From NCBI GenBank assembly GCA_977017575.1, contig CDRNVI010000034.1:186001-250000 (forward strand): a stretch of 64,000 nucleotides of DNA. Reading direction: 5' to 3'. The position numbers were made by a program, and so were the translations under genes. Within the stretch, counting starts at the first letter, position 1; each line of letters opens with the position of its first letter. Below, in pieces: positions 1-9,189 of the stretch. The stretch comes from Paramoeba atlantica. Lineage: Eukaryota > Discosea. The notes beneath the pieces are model-generated. The model saw nothing but the letters and a program-made list of their open reading frames with translations, was not told the DNA's origin and made no database searches.

Positions 1-613
1 ATTGCATTACACGAACGAATAGTTGAAAAAAATGAACCGAAGTTCAGTAGATTCTGCTTAGAAATGTATACCGCGAAAACTATCGCTTGGAAAGCTTTCA
101 ATAAAAATGTATACCCATCAATGTAGATCAAGAGATCCTACAAAAAAATAGTATTTCCCAGTTTTTGTTGATGCCCTGGACTTAGCTCCGAGTAAATTAA
201 GCATCATGAGCACAACTAAACATTTTTCGCTTCCATGTGTAAGTAAAATTATGTTTCGTATATACACTGTATATTATAATGTGTACCTGGTTGGGCATAA
301 TGCATGTATCGGCTCTCCACGTGAATAAGAAGTACATAGTGTATATAATGAAGTGAATAAGAAGCAATTCCCTATGAACACACCAAAAAGAAAAAAAAAC
401 TAAATGGAAGATATTATTTTTTAGGAATAGTAGGAATTGCAAGACTTACTTTGTATCTTATCTCCCTCGCCCTACGTGGCTGAGTTTTAAACAAAATATC
501 ATTGCAAGCGTAATGTATATCCGCGCTCCCCTTTAAATAAGGTCAGAACGATGGTAGTGATTATAAGTCGTTGAATAAATGATAATTTCATAAAACGACT
601 GATATGTGCTTGG
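1..613. other. AT-rich gene-free stretch
   Basis: AT-rich sequence with stops in all frames and only short non-coding-looking open frames. I see no repeat or recognisable element. It is the downstream (3') flank of the first LRR gene, which is transcribed towards it. Confidence 0.5.
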
Positions 614-1453
614 CTAGAAAGATGATACCTCATGGCATATAGTGCATTTCATTAAGAGCGTTTGTTTGTCTTGGTACACTCCAGTAATCTTCGTTTCGGT
701 CGGATCAAAGTGGTTCTCCTCGAAACTAAGCGTGTAACCAGAAGGAACTGGGCATAACACCTGTAGTAGCCCCCAAAAATGATTTTCTCTAGCTTCCAAA
801 AATAAATTGGGTGATACAGGCAGACTAGTGATCAAGACATGTCCAGTGCATCTATTCCTGGCTAAAGAAAGATGTAAAATTCCTGATGGAAGAAAATTAA
901 AATCTGGTGTCCCATTGAATTTATTCGCTGTAAGTGTGAGTCGACGAAGGACCTCGGGTAGAGATACAAGAGATAAATGCCCTTCCAAATAATTTCCATA
1001 AACGTCAATTTCGCAGATGCTTGAAGGAAGTTCGTCCAAAGGAAGTATACCCAAATGTCGATTTCGCCGAACTATAACGGTTAGAATCCCTAGAGGAAGT
1101 TGCTGAAAATCGAGAGTACCCCCAATAAACACATTTTGTGTTATTTCTATGGTCTTTATGGTTCGAGGCGCAGAGCCCCAAACTAGACTGCCTTTGAAAC
1201 CACGGCGAGACCATCCAATACGTGTGACCTCTCCATCCCAGTCACATGACACGCCATACCACGAACAGATAGGATTCGTTTCGTTCCAAGAGGAATGCGG
1301 GTTTTCAATTCTAGAAAAGAATTGACGCAAGAGAAATTCATTTGGAAGCAGCGATACCCCAGTTTTTCCTCGGAGTGCAGGCGCCCGGGTGCCTGAGGTA
1401 TGAGGTTCATCACGACTACAAAGGAATTGAATCGGTAGACACAACCCGGACAT
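614..1453 (-). CDS. LRR family protein 1 with plant-type cysteine cap
   Basis: Protein of 279 residues starting at an ATG. After a non-hydrophobic N-terminus of about 38 residues comes a cap: a leucine-rich helix, then WNETNPICSWYGVSC and a GEVTRI-GW strand. This resembles the LRRNT_2 cap of plant LRR receptors. About six repeats of 22-24 residues with the pattern LPxxLxxLxLxxNxFxG follow. There is no evident signal peptide, transmembrane segment or kinase domain. The C-terminal 40 residues are not repetitive and contain CTICHE. It is one of six dispersed paralogues in this window. Family membership is clear; function (binding scaffold, surface or intracellular) is not shown. Confidence 0.8.
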   Translation of the reverse strand: MSGLCLPIQFLCSRDEPHTSGTRAPALRGKTGVSLLPNEFLLRQFFSRIENPHSSWNETNPICSWYGVSCDWDGEVTRIGWSRRGFKGSLVWGSAPRTIKTIEITQNVFIGGTLDFQQLPLGILTVIVRRNRHLGILPLDELPSSICEIDVYGNYLEGHLSLVSLPEVLRRLTLTANKFNGTPDFNFLPSGILHLSLARNRCTGHVLITSLPVSPNLFLEARENHFWGLLQVLCPVPSGYTLSFEENHFDPTETKITGVYQDKQTLLMKCTICHEVSSF

Positions 1454-1745
1454 AATAAAATAGAATTTACTACTCCAACCAAAAATAAAACAAGACTGAA
1501 ATTAAATTTAGACTTGAATATTAAAACTATAAATGAATTTAGACCCCACTTTTTCTACTCGTAGCACTCTTGATAGTCAAATTTGTGCAATGCGGGGTCA
1601 ACGAGATTGCACCTTCAGTGACTCATGCATACATCGCATGAGGTACACTTGGCATTCGTGCATTTCGTCAGGTAAGTAGAACACGCACAATATAGCCTCC
1701 TGGGCGAACTCCTTTTCCAACTCTGGACATTTCTTTCATTATGCG

Positions 1746-2501
1746 TTATTCACCCCCCAACTGTCTACCTTTTCCCCAATGTGTTGACCTGCGAGTGCCC
1801 AACCACCCCGCTGAATGAGACGTAGGGTTTGCTGAACTCACCCCGGTGGATCCTTGAAACCGACGTGGGCCATGTTGCCTTGTCCCCGGGAACAGCTTTT
1901 CCACCCATCGGGGGGTGCGTAGCGGATTGAACCGCGTGAGCTGCGGAACCACATCCCGTAAAAAGAAGAATACGTGTCCCGTGACAATCCCCACCACGTC
2001 CTCCGTCGGGGTCCCGCCCATAAGAAGGTGGAAGGCGACCATCACCCACGGGAAGTGACGTGCGCGGAAGGCAAACCCGTAGAGTGTCACGAGCTGCTCC
2101 TCGTGACGTTTACACCAGACCCACAAAAGGGACATGGTCAGCGGAATTCCCAACCATCGCAGGGGGAAGAAAACGGAGAGCGTGAGTAAACCGGCGTACA
2201 TCGAAAGAAGACAGAAGAGGTGGTCCGGCATGCGTCCCCGGTAGTCCTCCTCTAACCGTTGTTGATAAATCACCAACATGGCAATGTTAAGGAGAGTGGG
2301 GAAATTTAGTGGACCGAGGAACAGCCCAGCGGTAAGGGGACGCCAGATTTCTCCCTGAAGAGTACGATGCCAAGAAAGCATGAGTTGCGTGGGAGAGAGA
2401 ACCCCGAGACGGGTGGCCACTGACAGTCCAGCGGACCCTATTAATGTTGTTCGCGTGAACGGACCCAGAGAAACCCACCAGGATTCAAAGGATTGCGCCA
2501 T
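1746..2501 (-). CDS. Derlin (DER1-like ER-associated degradation protein)
   Basis: 251 residues, the usual Derlin length. The start is the ATG at 2501; four in-frame bases upstream there is only a TTG. The protein opens MAQSFESWWVSLGPFTRT and continues with the Derlin signatures of an IWRPLTAGLFLGPL-like block and an N-LLNIAMLVIYQQRLEE segment, then several hydrophobic helices. These features place it in the rhomboid-like Derlin family, which lacks the catalytic Ser-His pair and helps retrotranslocate misfolded ER proteins for proteasomal degradation. The tail of about 45 residues is polar and rich in Ser, Gly and Thr, and could hold a p97-binding region, but I see no certain SHP motif. It lies between two LRR genes on the same strand. 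Confidence 0.9.
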   Translation of the reverse strand: MAQSFESWWVSLGPFTRTTLIGSAGLSVATRLGVLSPTQLMLSWHRTLQGEIWRPLTAGLFLGPLNFPTLLNIAMLVIYQQRLEEDYRGRMPDHLFCLLSMYAGLLTLSVFFPLRWLGIPLTMSLLWVWCKRHEEQLVTLYGFAFRARHFPWVMVAFHLLMGGTPTEDVVGIVTGHVFFFLRDVVPQLTRFNPLRTPRWVEKLFPGTRQHGPRRFQGSTGVSSANPTSHSAGWLGTRRSTHWGKGRQLGGE

Positions 2502-2621
2502 AGACAAAATAGAGTAAGATCTGTTGTCTAATCACATACAATGTACACTGGCCTGCCGAAATAAAGAAGGGCACGTCGAAACATGTTGATATTTTATTTT
2601 ATGTGTAAACTAGTAATAGAA

Positions 2622-2887
2622 TCGATTTTGGGCCAAAATGGCCCAATCTTTGTTACTGGGGGATGTGCTTTTTGGGTGAGAAAGGACCTTTTTTGTTCAT
2701 GAGCGTGTTGATTTTCGGCCTATCGAACCCCACAACCACGGCATTCGCTCCCGCGCAACCACCCTCACCCCACCCGCCCAAACACCCCCCTTCCAACGAA
2801 CCTTCCTAGCTAAATGCTTGTTACTGGGGGTAAGCCGGAAAAGGGTCAAATCCTTGTTACTGGGGGGGTCTACGGTATATGCATCAT
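2622..2887. repeat. Repeat cluster with GTTACTGGGGG units
   Basis: GTTACTGGGGG occurs at about 2651, 2820 and 2856, twice next to an AAATC or CAATC run. The block ends in a C/G run followed by TACGGTATA. The same vocabulary (CCCCCAGTAA plus AGATTTGGCC, and TACCGTATA next to a C-run) recurs in the element at 30198-30516, so these look like members of one dispersed family. The left boundary is unclear. Confidence 0.55.
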
Positions 2888-2987
2888 AAATATGCCGTAT
2901 AAATATGCGTTATAAAAATGCTGATGGGGGAAATAAGATGACCGCATGTGGACCACAGCTTAAATTACTTCTGTTGGATTGTAAATA

Positions 2988-3169
2988 CTGTCCCCCCCTC
3001 CCCTTAAGCGCACCCGGTCAGACCCCCCTGTTTAAGCGCACATAAAGTTGAGGTGGAGTCTCCGGCGCCGCGAAGCGGCGCCAAATTTTTTTTTATGTAC
3101 TGATTCAGACCCCCCCGTTTGAGCGCACTTTTCACGGAAAACGAGGTGCGGTTAAACGGGGGGGGACAG
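2988..3169. mobile_element. Miniature TA-flanked inverted-repeat element (poly-C ends)
   Basis: Begins CTGTCCCCCCC and ends GGGGGGGACAG, with TA at 2986-2987 and 3170-3171 as the likely target duplication. The inverted repeat also contains TTAAGCGCAC. A central perfect hairpin, GGCGCCGCGAAGCGGCGCC, lies near 3063-3082. The right part (about 3095-3169) is itself a complete 70-bp inverted-repeat unit homologous to the one at 49384-49452, so this may be two units end to end. There is no coding capacity. It is probably mobilised in trans by a TA-targeting transposase. Confidence 0.65.
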
Positions 3170-3294
3170 TACTTTACTTTTGTATATCAGAATTTCGTGG
3201 TACCCAGGAGTTGCAGTCTTCTATGTCACACACATTTTACCAAAAAACTTGGGACTCTAGTTGCAAAAGCATTTTTTTTTTAAATTCAAAGATA

Positions 3295-3462
3295 CTACCC
3301 CCCCTATCCTAGCGTTGCCTGGTTTGGGAAAAAGCAACGCTAGGAGGGGGGGTCAAAAAAAAAACATTCGCCGCTTCGCGGCAAGAGAGTCTTGAAGAGA
3401 CAGTCTAAAAAGCAACGCTAATGAGGTGGGGGACTGAGGCAACGCTAGGATAGGGAGGATAG
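3295..3462. mobile_element. Miniature TA-flanked inverted-repeat element
   Basis: Starts CTACCCCCCCTATCC, followed by TAGCGTTGCCT, and ends with the complement (AGGCAACGCTAGGATAGGGAGGATAG). TA lies on both sides (3293-3294 and 3463-3464). Internal extra copies of GCAACGCTA and the palindrome CGCCGCTTCGCGGC lie around 3369-3383. It is non-coding, 168 bp long, and 125 bp from the previous element. Confidence 0.7.
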
Positions 3463-3547
3463 TAACTTTAAATTTAAAAATAACTTGAAACTTAACTTAA
3501 AGAAGTAAAATATAAGAGTGCGGTGGCAGATCGACTCAAACTGCGTC

Positions 3548-4396
3548 CTACACCACATCTATCTGCGTATTTTCCACTTCTAAAACAATTCCCTTGGGTA
3601 AATCGGCTAGTCTCATGCATCCACATAAGTTCGTATTGTCCTTTAGCCAACAATAATAAATGTCTTTTGGCCAATGCTCCACGTTAATCAATAGCTCAAA
3701 ATTATTGTCATTCGCGTATAACTCGCTTAAGCAATCTGGGAGATTACGAAAATCCAGAGTCCCAGAAAACTGATTGAGAGAAAAGTCCAAGACACGTAAC
3801 GTTAATGGTAAGTGACACAAATCAACCTCCCCTTCGAAATGATTGCTTTCCAACCACAATTCCACTAAATTTGGGGGCAAGGTCGAAAGATTTACATGTC
3901 CGGTAAATTCATTATGATCAAAGTAGGCTGTCTCGAGCATTCGAGGCAACATTTGCGTGTCAACCTGGCCGAAGAAGCGGTTATCGCTAAGAGCCAATGT
4001 CTTGAGCTGTTTTGGAAGACAATCCAATTCAACGTTACCTGTCACTTCACTGTTTCTCAAATGTAAAGCCATGAGAGTCAATGGAAGATACTTCCAAAGC
4101 ACTGAACCACTTAATGCGTAAGTTGTAGTCCAGTTTATTGCTGTGACTTCACCCATGTCATTACACGTCACACCTGCCCATTCACATGCTGTTACGTTCG
4201 TACACCATGTGGGATGCAGACCTTCCATATTTTCAACAAAACGAGCTAAATCGTATTCTTGTGGTAATGTGGCACCACGAATTCTACCCGGCGCTCGCAA
4301 TGTGGAGTGCGATGGGACAGCACCTGGTAATGGTACCATTGCCTCACGTCGAATAGGTGCGTCGTCAGCTGACGTTACTGATGATAGGCGATGCAT
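3548..4396 (-). CDS. LRR family protein 2
   Basis: 282 residues from an ATG. The polar N-terminus ends in LPQEYDLARF and leads into the family cap: a W-C-N-V-TACEWAGVTC cysteine box, GEVTAINW, then SGSVLWKYLPLTL. About seven LRRs follow with the consensus LPxxLxxLxLxxNxFxGxVDL. The first line of the repeat consistently starts with LP rather than a plain L. There is no signal peptide and no membrane segment. Its 3' end sits about 85 bp from the pair of miniature inverted-repeat elements. Function is unassigned. Confidence 0.8.
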   Translation of the reverse strand: MHRLSSVTSADDAPIRREAMVPLPGAVPSHSTLRAPGRIRGATLPQEYDLARFVENMEGLHPTWCTNVTACEWAGVTCNDMGEVTAINWTTTYALSGSVLWKYLPLTLMALHLRNSEVTGNVELDCLPKQLKTLALSDNRFFGQVDTQMLPRMLETAYFDHNEFTGHVNLSTLPPNLVELWLESNHFEGEVDLCHLPLTLRVLDFSLNQFSGTLDFRNLPDCLSELYANDNNFELLINVEHWPKDIYYCWLKDNTNLCGCMRLADLPKGIVLEVENTQIDVV

Positions 4397-4793
4397 ATAC
4401 AGATTTTACGTCTGTGGTAGAGAGTATGTAATGATATGTATGAATTTGTGATAATAGGAGCAGAAAAGGCTCTTCAATAAAGTCCTCCTGTACGAAAAAA
4501 AAATGCTTTTTTAATCTTTTAATACTGAATACTTTTTATACCGAATATAACCTTTTAGTACGTTTGTTTACTTCGCCATATAGGTACATACTCGTATTAC
4601 GAAAAGAGCTTGGTGATGAAAGAGTTAAAGACATCCAACAAAAAAAATATAAGAATTATCCGGATTCGTAAAAGAAACGGATCTAATGCACTGTATTATT
4701 ATGTTACGAATCCTGGTAGAAAACTAAGAGCTTCTAGAGTCACAAATTAGAATAAAAAGGGATGCAATCACAAAATCACGGACATCCACGGGT
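4397..4793. other. AT-rich intergenic spacer
   Basis: About 400 bp of AT-rich DNA between the LRR 2 start and the ligase stop codon. No open frame, repeat or RNA gene is evident. Confidence 0.45.
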
Positions 4794-5720
4794 CTACACT
4801 CTCATTCTCATAAAATTTCGAATGCTCTTCGCAGACGGAAACCTCGGAATTCCTGCGGCGGTGTATCTTTGAAAGCGCACCGTGACCTTCTTCCCCACCA
4901 ACTCCTTCCTCTTCGTCCACCAGTACCGGCGCATATCCTCATCCACCCCGGGATTCGCACAAAACTTCTTCCCTTCGGAGGTGACACACACAAAGGACCC
5001 CAACGTGCCTTTAAACTTCCCTTTGCCCTGTTTCGCGTCATACACGTCAAACTCTTCCTCCATGACCGGGACGTATTTCATCAAGTCCCCGCTACGCTTT
5101 CCGGGCTCGTAGCGCCCAATCGGGGTCCGCACGATCACCCCCTCCATGCCACGGTCCAGGTACTCGTCCAGGTGCGTCTCCAGCTCCTCCTGAGTACGAA
5201 ACGAGCGCACCGGGACCAACGTAATCGAGGGGAAATTCTTTTTATGCCTCTTTACCGTCTCCTGGAGGTAATACTGCCGCTGGACGTACGGGTGCTTCCC
5301 GGGATCATTTAAAATCGTAAAATCAAACAGATGAAATTTAATTTGCTTTTGAAGTTTGTAATCCTCCGCGGTGGCGTGCTTGTGGGTCTTCTTCACCGCA
5401 CTCACGATGCGCTCGAAGGGGAGGTTGGGGCCGGAGAAGTACAGCTCCCCGTCGAGGTGAATATCCCCATGAGGGCAGAACGCACGCAGGGCTCGGATGA
5501 AGACCTGGATGTCTTTATGGACGTGGTCACAGCTTTGGAATTGGATGGAGTTGCGGGAGAACAGACCCTGGGTCGACCCGACGCACCGGATGCCGTCGTA
5601 CTTGGGGCAACAGTATAACTTGGGAAGGCTTCCAGATTTCACGGCCTGGAGAACGTAATCTTTTCGCTCTTGCCATTTCGTCGCAAGCATGGCGCTAAGG
5701 GGCTCAATACCGCGAGTCAT
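4794..5720 (-). CDS. Minimal ATP-dependent DNA ligase
   Basis: 308 residues. The start is the ATG at 5720; the frame stays open to 5915 but has no further ATG and its residues do not look coding. The nucleotidyltransferase motifs are in order: CPKYDGIR with adenylated Lys40 (motif I), LDGELYF (III), EGVIVR (IV) and DLMKYVP (V). A C-terminal OB-fold follows, with a GKFKGTLGSF-like block. Only the two core domains are present, as in viral, phage and bacterial minimal ligases. There is no zinc finger, BRCT or PCNA-binding extension. Kinetoplastids use separate mitochondrial ligases (LIG k-alpha and k-beta) for kinetoplast DNA; this could be a related form, but no clear mitochondrial presequence is visible. 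The enzyme class is secure; the subcellular role is inferred. Confidence 0.88.
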   Translation of the reverse strand: MTRGIEPLSAMLATKWQERKDYVLQAVKSGSLPKLYCCPKYDGIRCVGSTQGLFSRNSIQFQSCDHVHKDIQVFIRALRAFCPHGDIHLDGELYFSGPNLPFERIVSAVKKTHKHATAEDYKLQKQIKFHLFDFTILNDPGKHPYVQRQYYLQETVKRHKKNFPSITLVPVRSFRTQEELETHLDEYLDRGMEGVIVRTPIGRYEPGKRSGDLMKYVPVMEEEFDVYDAKQGKGKFKGTLGSFVCVTSEGKKFCANPGVDEDMRRYWWTKRKELVGKKVTVRFQRYTAAGIPRFPSAKSIRNFMRMRV

Positions 5721-5931
5721 GGGGAAGTAAGAGTGATGACAAAAGTGTGGTGTACAAGATGGTTTCAGTTCTATGAGTTTGAATGTACTGTTCAAATCGT
5801 TTGTGCGTTGACACGGATAAAGTGATGAAAATTTGTAAATACTGATGCAAAAGGATAAAAAAACGTTATGTTCATTAAGTACTGTATGAGGTAGTTGTGT
5901 ATCTACACTCCACACCTGTATACATACAGAT

Positions 5932-5981
5932 TCTACATTTCAACACCTGGATCACATCTACATTTCAACACCTGGATCATC
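5932..5981. repeat. 24-bp tandem duplication
   Basis: ACATTTCAACACCTGGATCA occurs twice head to tail with a short CATCT linker in the intergenic region upstream of the ligase. The rest of the 5721-6326 gap is AT-rich and shows no gene. Confidence 0.7.
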
Positions 5982-6326
5982 CTCATAAGGACATCCTCTA
6001 ATTCTAAATTTGAACAAACGTCATAGACTTTTGAACAAGTCTGAAATAATAAGCTGAAATAAGCTCTAACATGGTGGCGTTTACAACCTAATCTACCGCC
6101 GTCTTATTTCTACTATGTCATGGCAAGATTTATGGCAAGATAAAAAAGTCTTTATACCCGCTTTGGTTAATTTCAGCCCCATAATTGTACTACATTTCTA
6201 GCAAATCAGGGTGTCACCACCAATACGACTACCGGGATCTTTGGTACTACAAACGTTGTGGCGTTCTTCTACGCACCATACACATACATCTACACACATG
6301 TACACAACGTGTACATGTATTCGTTC

Positions 6327-7598
6327 TTATGTCAACGCCTGGTGCCGCAGGATCTTGTTCTCGACATATCGCGTCAAAGTTTGCCTTGGAGGTCTGCCTT
6401 TTGCGCCGGCGTCAGAGGATTTATCGAATGCACCAGAACTTGTGACAATTTCATCCTCATCCTCATAAAGACTCTGGAGCTCGGCCTTGTATTCTATCAT
6501 ATGCGTGGCGATTTCTTTTCGCCATGAATCCGGTACTCGGTCGTCGCTGAGCAAACCGTGTATAAGTTGGTAATCCCGCGCGGATGGCTTTTTTAAGTGG
6601 CGCACCCTACACGCATTTTCCAACCCAGACTTTGAGGGTTTCCCATTCTTAACGCTAGTCTGGCTTCCATAACCTTTTTCACTAAAAAAATCACTTGAGT
6701 GAAGTCCCAACCACTTGATTCGGGGCGTGGTGCTCGTAACCCTTGTCGGAGAAAGCGACAAAGGTTGCTGTGTTCCTTCTTTACCGCCATCCTTTGTCCC
6801 TTCCAACCCTTTCCTTCGTTTTTTCACAGTACGTCCCCCCTCCTCCCCAAGCGCCTCCTCATAACAAAGCAACACACGCAACCCCGCAGGGTTATAATCC
6901 ACCAACATATATGGCTCCAGCCCATATTTCAGCACCAGAACACGCACCAGCGCCCGTGTCGCGACATCAGGAAACCCACAACCCGTAACCAGCACCATGG
7001 GCAGGCGATCCCACAACATAGACACTCCGTAAACCCCCCCTTCCTCACCCACATAGTCCCCCGAAACACTCTCCTCCACCAACCGTTGCAACACACACTC
7101 CTTTTCCACAATCACTAAATACCGTGCGTGGGTGTGCGTAACATCCCCTGCGGTAAAATCCCCCGGAATCGGGGTTAGCCACGGCACCACCGTGACCCCC
7201 GGCCCCCTTCCCTGCCTCCTGCTCCCGATCCCCAACGGCACCTGCCGCAGCACCAGCCCCCCCGTGACCCACCCCCTCGCGCGGGCCCGGATCCCGAGGC
7301 TGAGACGGGGGAGCGCGAGCCGTGCGCACAGCTCCGCCACGGCCCGGTCCGTGTCCCGCTGCGTGACCGCGTGCCGCGGGGAGAGCCGGTAGTAGAGGTC
7401 GCGGAGGGAGCAGGCGGTGTGGGAGGCCACGTTGTGGTGGACGAGATCGAGCACCGCGAGACGGAGCGCGACGGTGGAGGGGCTGGAGCGTGTCCAGGAC
7501 GCAGGGGGGGTGTGGTGGAGGAAGAGGGTGGAGAGGAGGTCGTGGATGTGGCTCTCGAGACGGGATTGGGTTTCGGAGGGGGAGGTGGGGGTGTACAT
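6327..7598 (-). CDS. SPO11: SPO11 / topoisomerase VI subunit A-like meiotic endonuclease
   Basis: 423 residues from an ATG. A 5Y-CAP-like winged-helix region contains SLRDLYYRL (residues 64-72), with the catalytic tyrosine at 69 or 70. A Toprim region follows with VIVEKECVLQRL (the metal-binding Glu), then VTGCGFPDVATRALV and LVDYNPAG. The second acidic position of the usual DxD is Asn here (DYN), a variation I believe also occurs in some plant SPO11 paralogues. A lysine-rich low-complexity insert splits the Toprim region from IKWLGLHSSDF, and the C-terminus is basic. SPO11 makes the double-strand breaks that start meiotic recombination, so this suggests a sexual cycle. The first 150 codons are strikingly GC-rich; the rest are AT-rich. 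Confidence 0.88.
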   Translation of the reverse strand: MYTPTSPSETQSRLESHIHDLLSTLFLHHTPPASWTRSSPSTVALRLAVLDLVHHNVASHTACSLRDLYYRLSPRHAVTQRDTDRAVAELCARLALPRLSLGIRARARGWVTGGLVLRQVPLGIGSRRQGRGPGVTVVPWLTPIPGDFTAGDVTHTHARYLVIVEKECVLQRLVEESVSGDYVGEEGGVYGVSMLWDRLPMVLVTGCGFPDVATRALVRVLVLKYGLEPYMLVDYNPAGLRVLLCYEEALGEEGGRTVKKRRKGLEGTKDGGKEGTQQPLSLSPTRVTSTTPRIKWLGLHSSDFFSEKGYGSQTSVKNGKPSKSGLENACRVRHLKKPSARDYQLIHGLLSDDRVPDSWRKEIATHMIEYKAELQSLYEDEDEIVTSSGAFDKSSDAGAKGRPPRQTLTRYVENKILRHQALT

Positions 7599-7659
7599 GG
7601 GGGGAGGGAAGAAAAAAAGGTTTTTTAGCAGTTTATGAGAAAAAGGGGATGGGTTGTTT

Positions 7660-7790
7660 ATAACTTCCCCCTTCCACCCAAAGAAAAGTCATTCCCTGCT
7701 TTTTTTTTGTGCAAGTGTCCGTTTGAGCTGATTTTTGTTGCATTTTGCAGATCTCAACACAAAGACTTTGCGCGTGAAGAAACGAATCAA
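7660..7790. repeat. Dispersed repeat, copy 1
   Basis: The segment containing CAAGTGTCCGTTTGAGCT, then TTTTTGTTGCATTTTGCAGA and a CTTTGCGCGT block matches, in reverse orientation, 49865-49985. The match extends left to TTATAAC plus a C-rich stretch and GAAAAGTCA. It is non-coding in both places. The rest of 7599-8352 holds no gene. Confidence 0.65.
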
Positions 7791-8352
7791 AAAGAAGCGA
7801 ATACGTACATTGTAAAGAAGAATTGCCATTTTGTTACTTTTTCGCCTTTCAATTTTATACACTGTTTAAGGCGAAAGTCAAAGCTTAATACCGTATTTCT
7901 CGATCACCTTTTGGGGATGACGTAGACCCCCCTATTATATGCTATAATGTGCCTATTTTATGCAATTTCAAAAAATGCGGGGATGGAAGGAGTAGGATTG
8001 AATATCGCTCCAATGAAAGACAATCTTGTCTTTTTCTTTCGTGTGATCCACAAAACATCGAAATTAATTCACAGAGACTCATTTCAATCCCGAAGCGACT
8101 TGGTGGGTCTTGACAGTGCGGTCATTGAGAGTAGAGACTTGTAGTCGATGTCTAACTGATCCTTCGAATCTGTTTCTGAGTCAGATAGTTTTACTAAGTA
8201 TCACAACAAACATACTTTGTAATCGCGCTAGACAGGTCCGTGTGGCAAAAGGCTTACTCGCTAAACACAAGATCTACATGTGTGATTTGATGGCCATCAA
8301 TAAATTGTAATGGTATGTTTAGTTGTCCAGAATTTCGTACACTTGACGAGTT

Positions 8353-8640
8353 TCATTTAGGAATAGATCGAAATTTGAGTCCTAACCATGCGTCCCAAGG
8401 TGCATCCAAGATACTGCGTCGGCGCTGTACCTCAAGTGGATCTTCAATTGGAGGGGAAAAGAACCTTTTCACAACGCCTTTCGTCCCTCCATGTAGTTCG
8501 CGCAATGCGTATAACTCATAGTAGTTGTACGCATAAACTGCAGGAAAGAGGAATAACGGCATTCCCAGCAGAGAAAATAGCGCAACTTTGTGCCAGTGAA
8601 CATTGCGGGCGTGTCGCCGAAGGTCGGAAGTGAGTTTCAT
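8353..8640 (-). CDS. Small single-pass membrane protein, unknown
   Basis: 95 residues from an ATG. A basic N-terminus (MKLTSDLRRHARNVHWHK) is followed by one hydrophobic segment, VALFSLLGMPLFLFPAVYAY, and a charged tail ending PWDAWLGLKFRSIPK. This architecture (basic leader, one helix, short soluble tail) is common in small mitochondrial inner-membrane subunits of oxidase or ATP synthase, but I do not recognise the family. It is on the same strand as its neighbours and well isolated. Confidence 0.55.
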   Translation of the reverse strand: MKLTSDLRRHARNVHWHKVALFSLLGMPLFLFPAVYAYNYYELYALRELHGGTKGVVKRFFSPPIEDPLEVQRRRSILDAPWDAWLGLKFRSIPK

Positions 8641-8954
8641 GTAAAGAAGTATAAGACGTCAAAACAGATTTTTAAGCTACATCAGCATTTTCAAGTTTCA
8701 TTTTTCGCAAAGAAAATATGAAAACACAAGTTTTGTGTAATTGTTTTAAAAATTGTTTAAAAATTGAACTTTCAAATCTGTCTGTGAAGGGTCTGGCTTG
8801 CTAGTGACCGTCCGGAGCAATCCGGAATGATTTGGATGGATTGGATTGCTCCCCCGTCGATCAGCTTTTCGATGAAACGCTTCAGGCATAAAGGAAAATA
8901 GAGTGTCCGAAAACCATATTTGTCCAAGCGACATCGAAAGCTTCGGATGGACTT

Positions 8955-9096
8955 GAGGGGCTGCGGGTATGATCTTGCATGATCTCACGTGATCTCGTTT
9001 TGAGGTCATCCAACCACCCTCCCGAACCAAATCCGCTCTCGATAGATCTCGCGTGATCTCACATGATCTTGTCTTGGGCCTCACCCGCAGCCCCTC
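8955..9096. repeat. Imperfect inverted repeat (MITE-like hairpin)
   Basis: The left end GAGGGGCTGCGGGT matches the complement of the right end ACCCGCAGCCCCTC. Inside, ATGATCTTG/CATGATCTCACGTGATCTCG is mirrored by GATCTCGCGTGATCTCACAT. The whole 142-bp block folds on itself around an AT-poor centre. There is no coding sequence. It is probably a miniature transposable element. Confidence 0.6.
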
Positions 9097-9189
9097 ACTT
9101 CTCTACTGCCCATGAGCACTGAACAGTCCATGAGATGAATGTACAGATGAATTTACATGTACAGCAATGTACAGTAGAATTTTCGAATA

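Noticed and set aside
8746-9084. 112-codon minus-strand frame with repeated SCEIT-RDLSRADL-like residues
   Set aside because: Most of it is the translation of the inverted-repeat hairpin at 8955-9096; no conserved features.
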